Notes under the pieces: model-generated
Seen by the model: only the letters and a program-made list of their open reading frames with translations
Told to the model about the DNA's origin: nothing
The model's database searches: none
In this document: positions 63,537 to 64,000 of the stretch, piece by piece
Layout: the number at the start of each line of letters is the position of its first letter
How positions within the stretch are numbered: the first letter of the stretch is position 1
Program-made: the position numbers and the translations under genes
Origin: Typhlomys cinereus
Taxonomy: Eukaryota > Chordata > Mammalia > Rodentia > Platacanthomyidae
Assembly (NCBI GenBank): GCA_023101885.1
Contig: JALPQD010000053.1
Location: forward strand, 6,143,447-6,207,446
Direction of reading: 5' to 3'
Length of the DNA: 64,000 nt

Positions 63537-64000
63537 GTAAGCTTTGTCCTGACGCCCTCTCAGGCTTTTATTGCTGGCGCTCAGGAAGGTGGGGTGATGG
63601 CGTGTTTTCTTCCTGAAGATTGCTCACCCATGCAGACTTGTTCATGCCTGTGGGGTGCAGCTCCCCCATGAAGCCCAGCAGGGATCCCTGTCTCTGCCCT
63701 CCTGAAAACCCTCACACTCACATCCTCTGAGTGGTCCTAAAGCAGAAAAGCAGATCGTTGCACTTCTCATCGGTTACTGATGTGTACGCATGGACGACAG
63801 CTCAGGGGAATGAAGGATTTATTCCAGCTTACGATTCTCAGTTACAGCTCATCAGCATGACCTACTTCCTCACTTGCCACATGCCTGTTTGGCAAAACAC
63901 TGAACCTCCTCACTCCATTTTCTTGCCCTAACAGGGAAAGATGCCACCTCCTGTGGACTGAGTCTCCCCACAGGACTAGATAATCTCCCGTGGGCTCGTT
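63537..64000 (+). other. Intron 42 (partial) with family U fragment
   Basis: Intron after E42. From about 63770 the sequence ggaatgaaggatttattcca, gcttacgattctcagttaca resembles family U. No further exon appears before the window ends. Confidence 0.6.

Larger units (their letters stand above)
60490..62088 (+). other. Intron 40
   Basis: Holds a family A SINE and a reverse ID-like fragment. 61190-62080 is unique; part of it may be a conserved regulatory element, see findings. Confidence 0.75.

Noticed and set aside
61950..62441. Minus-strand open frame of 163 codons
   Set aside because: Antisense shadow of E41 and its flanks, without any domain.

Overview
The window is mammalian genomic DNA, most likely from a rodent of the mouse-related group. 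It carries B1, ID, B2, B3 and B4-type SINEs together with about a dozen copies of a further tRNA-derived SINE, many (TG)n, (GA)n and (CT)n tracts, and very short exons in long AT-rich introns. The species cannot be named from sequence alone. The assembled protein resembles remembered mouse laminin alpha-1 more than human, but it is not mouse.

Essentially all supported coding sequence belongs to one plus-strand gene, laminin subunit alpha-1 (Lama1). Forty-two internal exons (called E1-E42 here) lie between 1735 and 63536. Each has AG/GT borders, and the intron phases match across every junction. Together they give about 6,056 coding bases, or about 2,018 codons, of a protein that is about 3,080 residues in mouse and human. 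The 5' part (signal peptide, LN domain, first LE block, first laminin IV domain) lies before the window. The rest of LG4 and LG5 and the 3' UTR lie after it.

Layout: E1-E9 (1735-15262) encode LE (laminin-type EGF-like) modules. E10-E13 (15761-20249) encode the second laminin IV (L4b) domain. E13-E17 (20129-25353) encode further LE modules. E18-E29 (26189-45654) encode the coiled-coil domains II and I that join the beta and gamma chains. E30-E33 (47276-49473) encode LG1, E34-E37 (53466-56746) LG2, E38-E41 (56893-62224) LG3 plus the linker, and E42 (63424-63536) starts LG4. The IKVAV pentapeptide, a hallmark of laminin alpha-1, is encoded exactly at the first five codons of E30.

Introns hold SINEs on both strands, several copies of one interspersed repeat of unassigned family, LINE-like 3' remnants, a solo endogenous-retroviral LTR on the minus strand in intron 33 (51203-51765), one large TG-rich minisatellite (9822-10231) and a 32-bp tandem repeat that begins precisely at a splice donor (40043-40138).

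No wholly new biological system was found. The most interesting signals are at splice sites: a one-base frame change in E11 that appears rescued by a donor five bases downstream; a (TG)9T4 acceptor before E28, like the CFTR TG-T tract; decoy donors and stop codons in the E26 repeat; and a strong-looking upstream acceptor before E9 that would add a stop codon.
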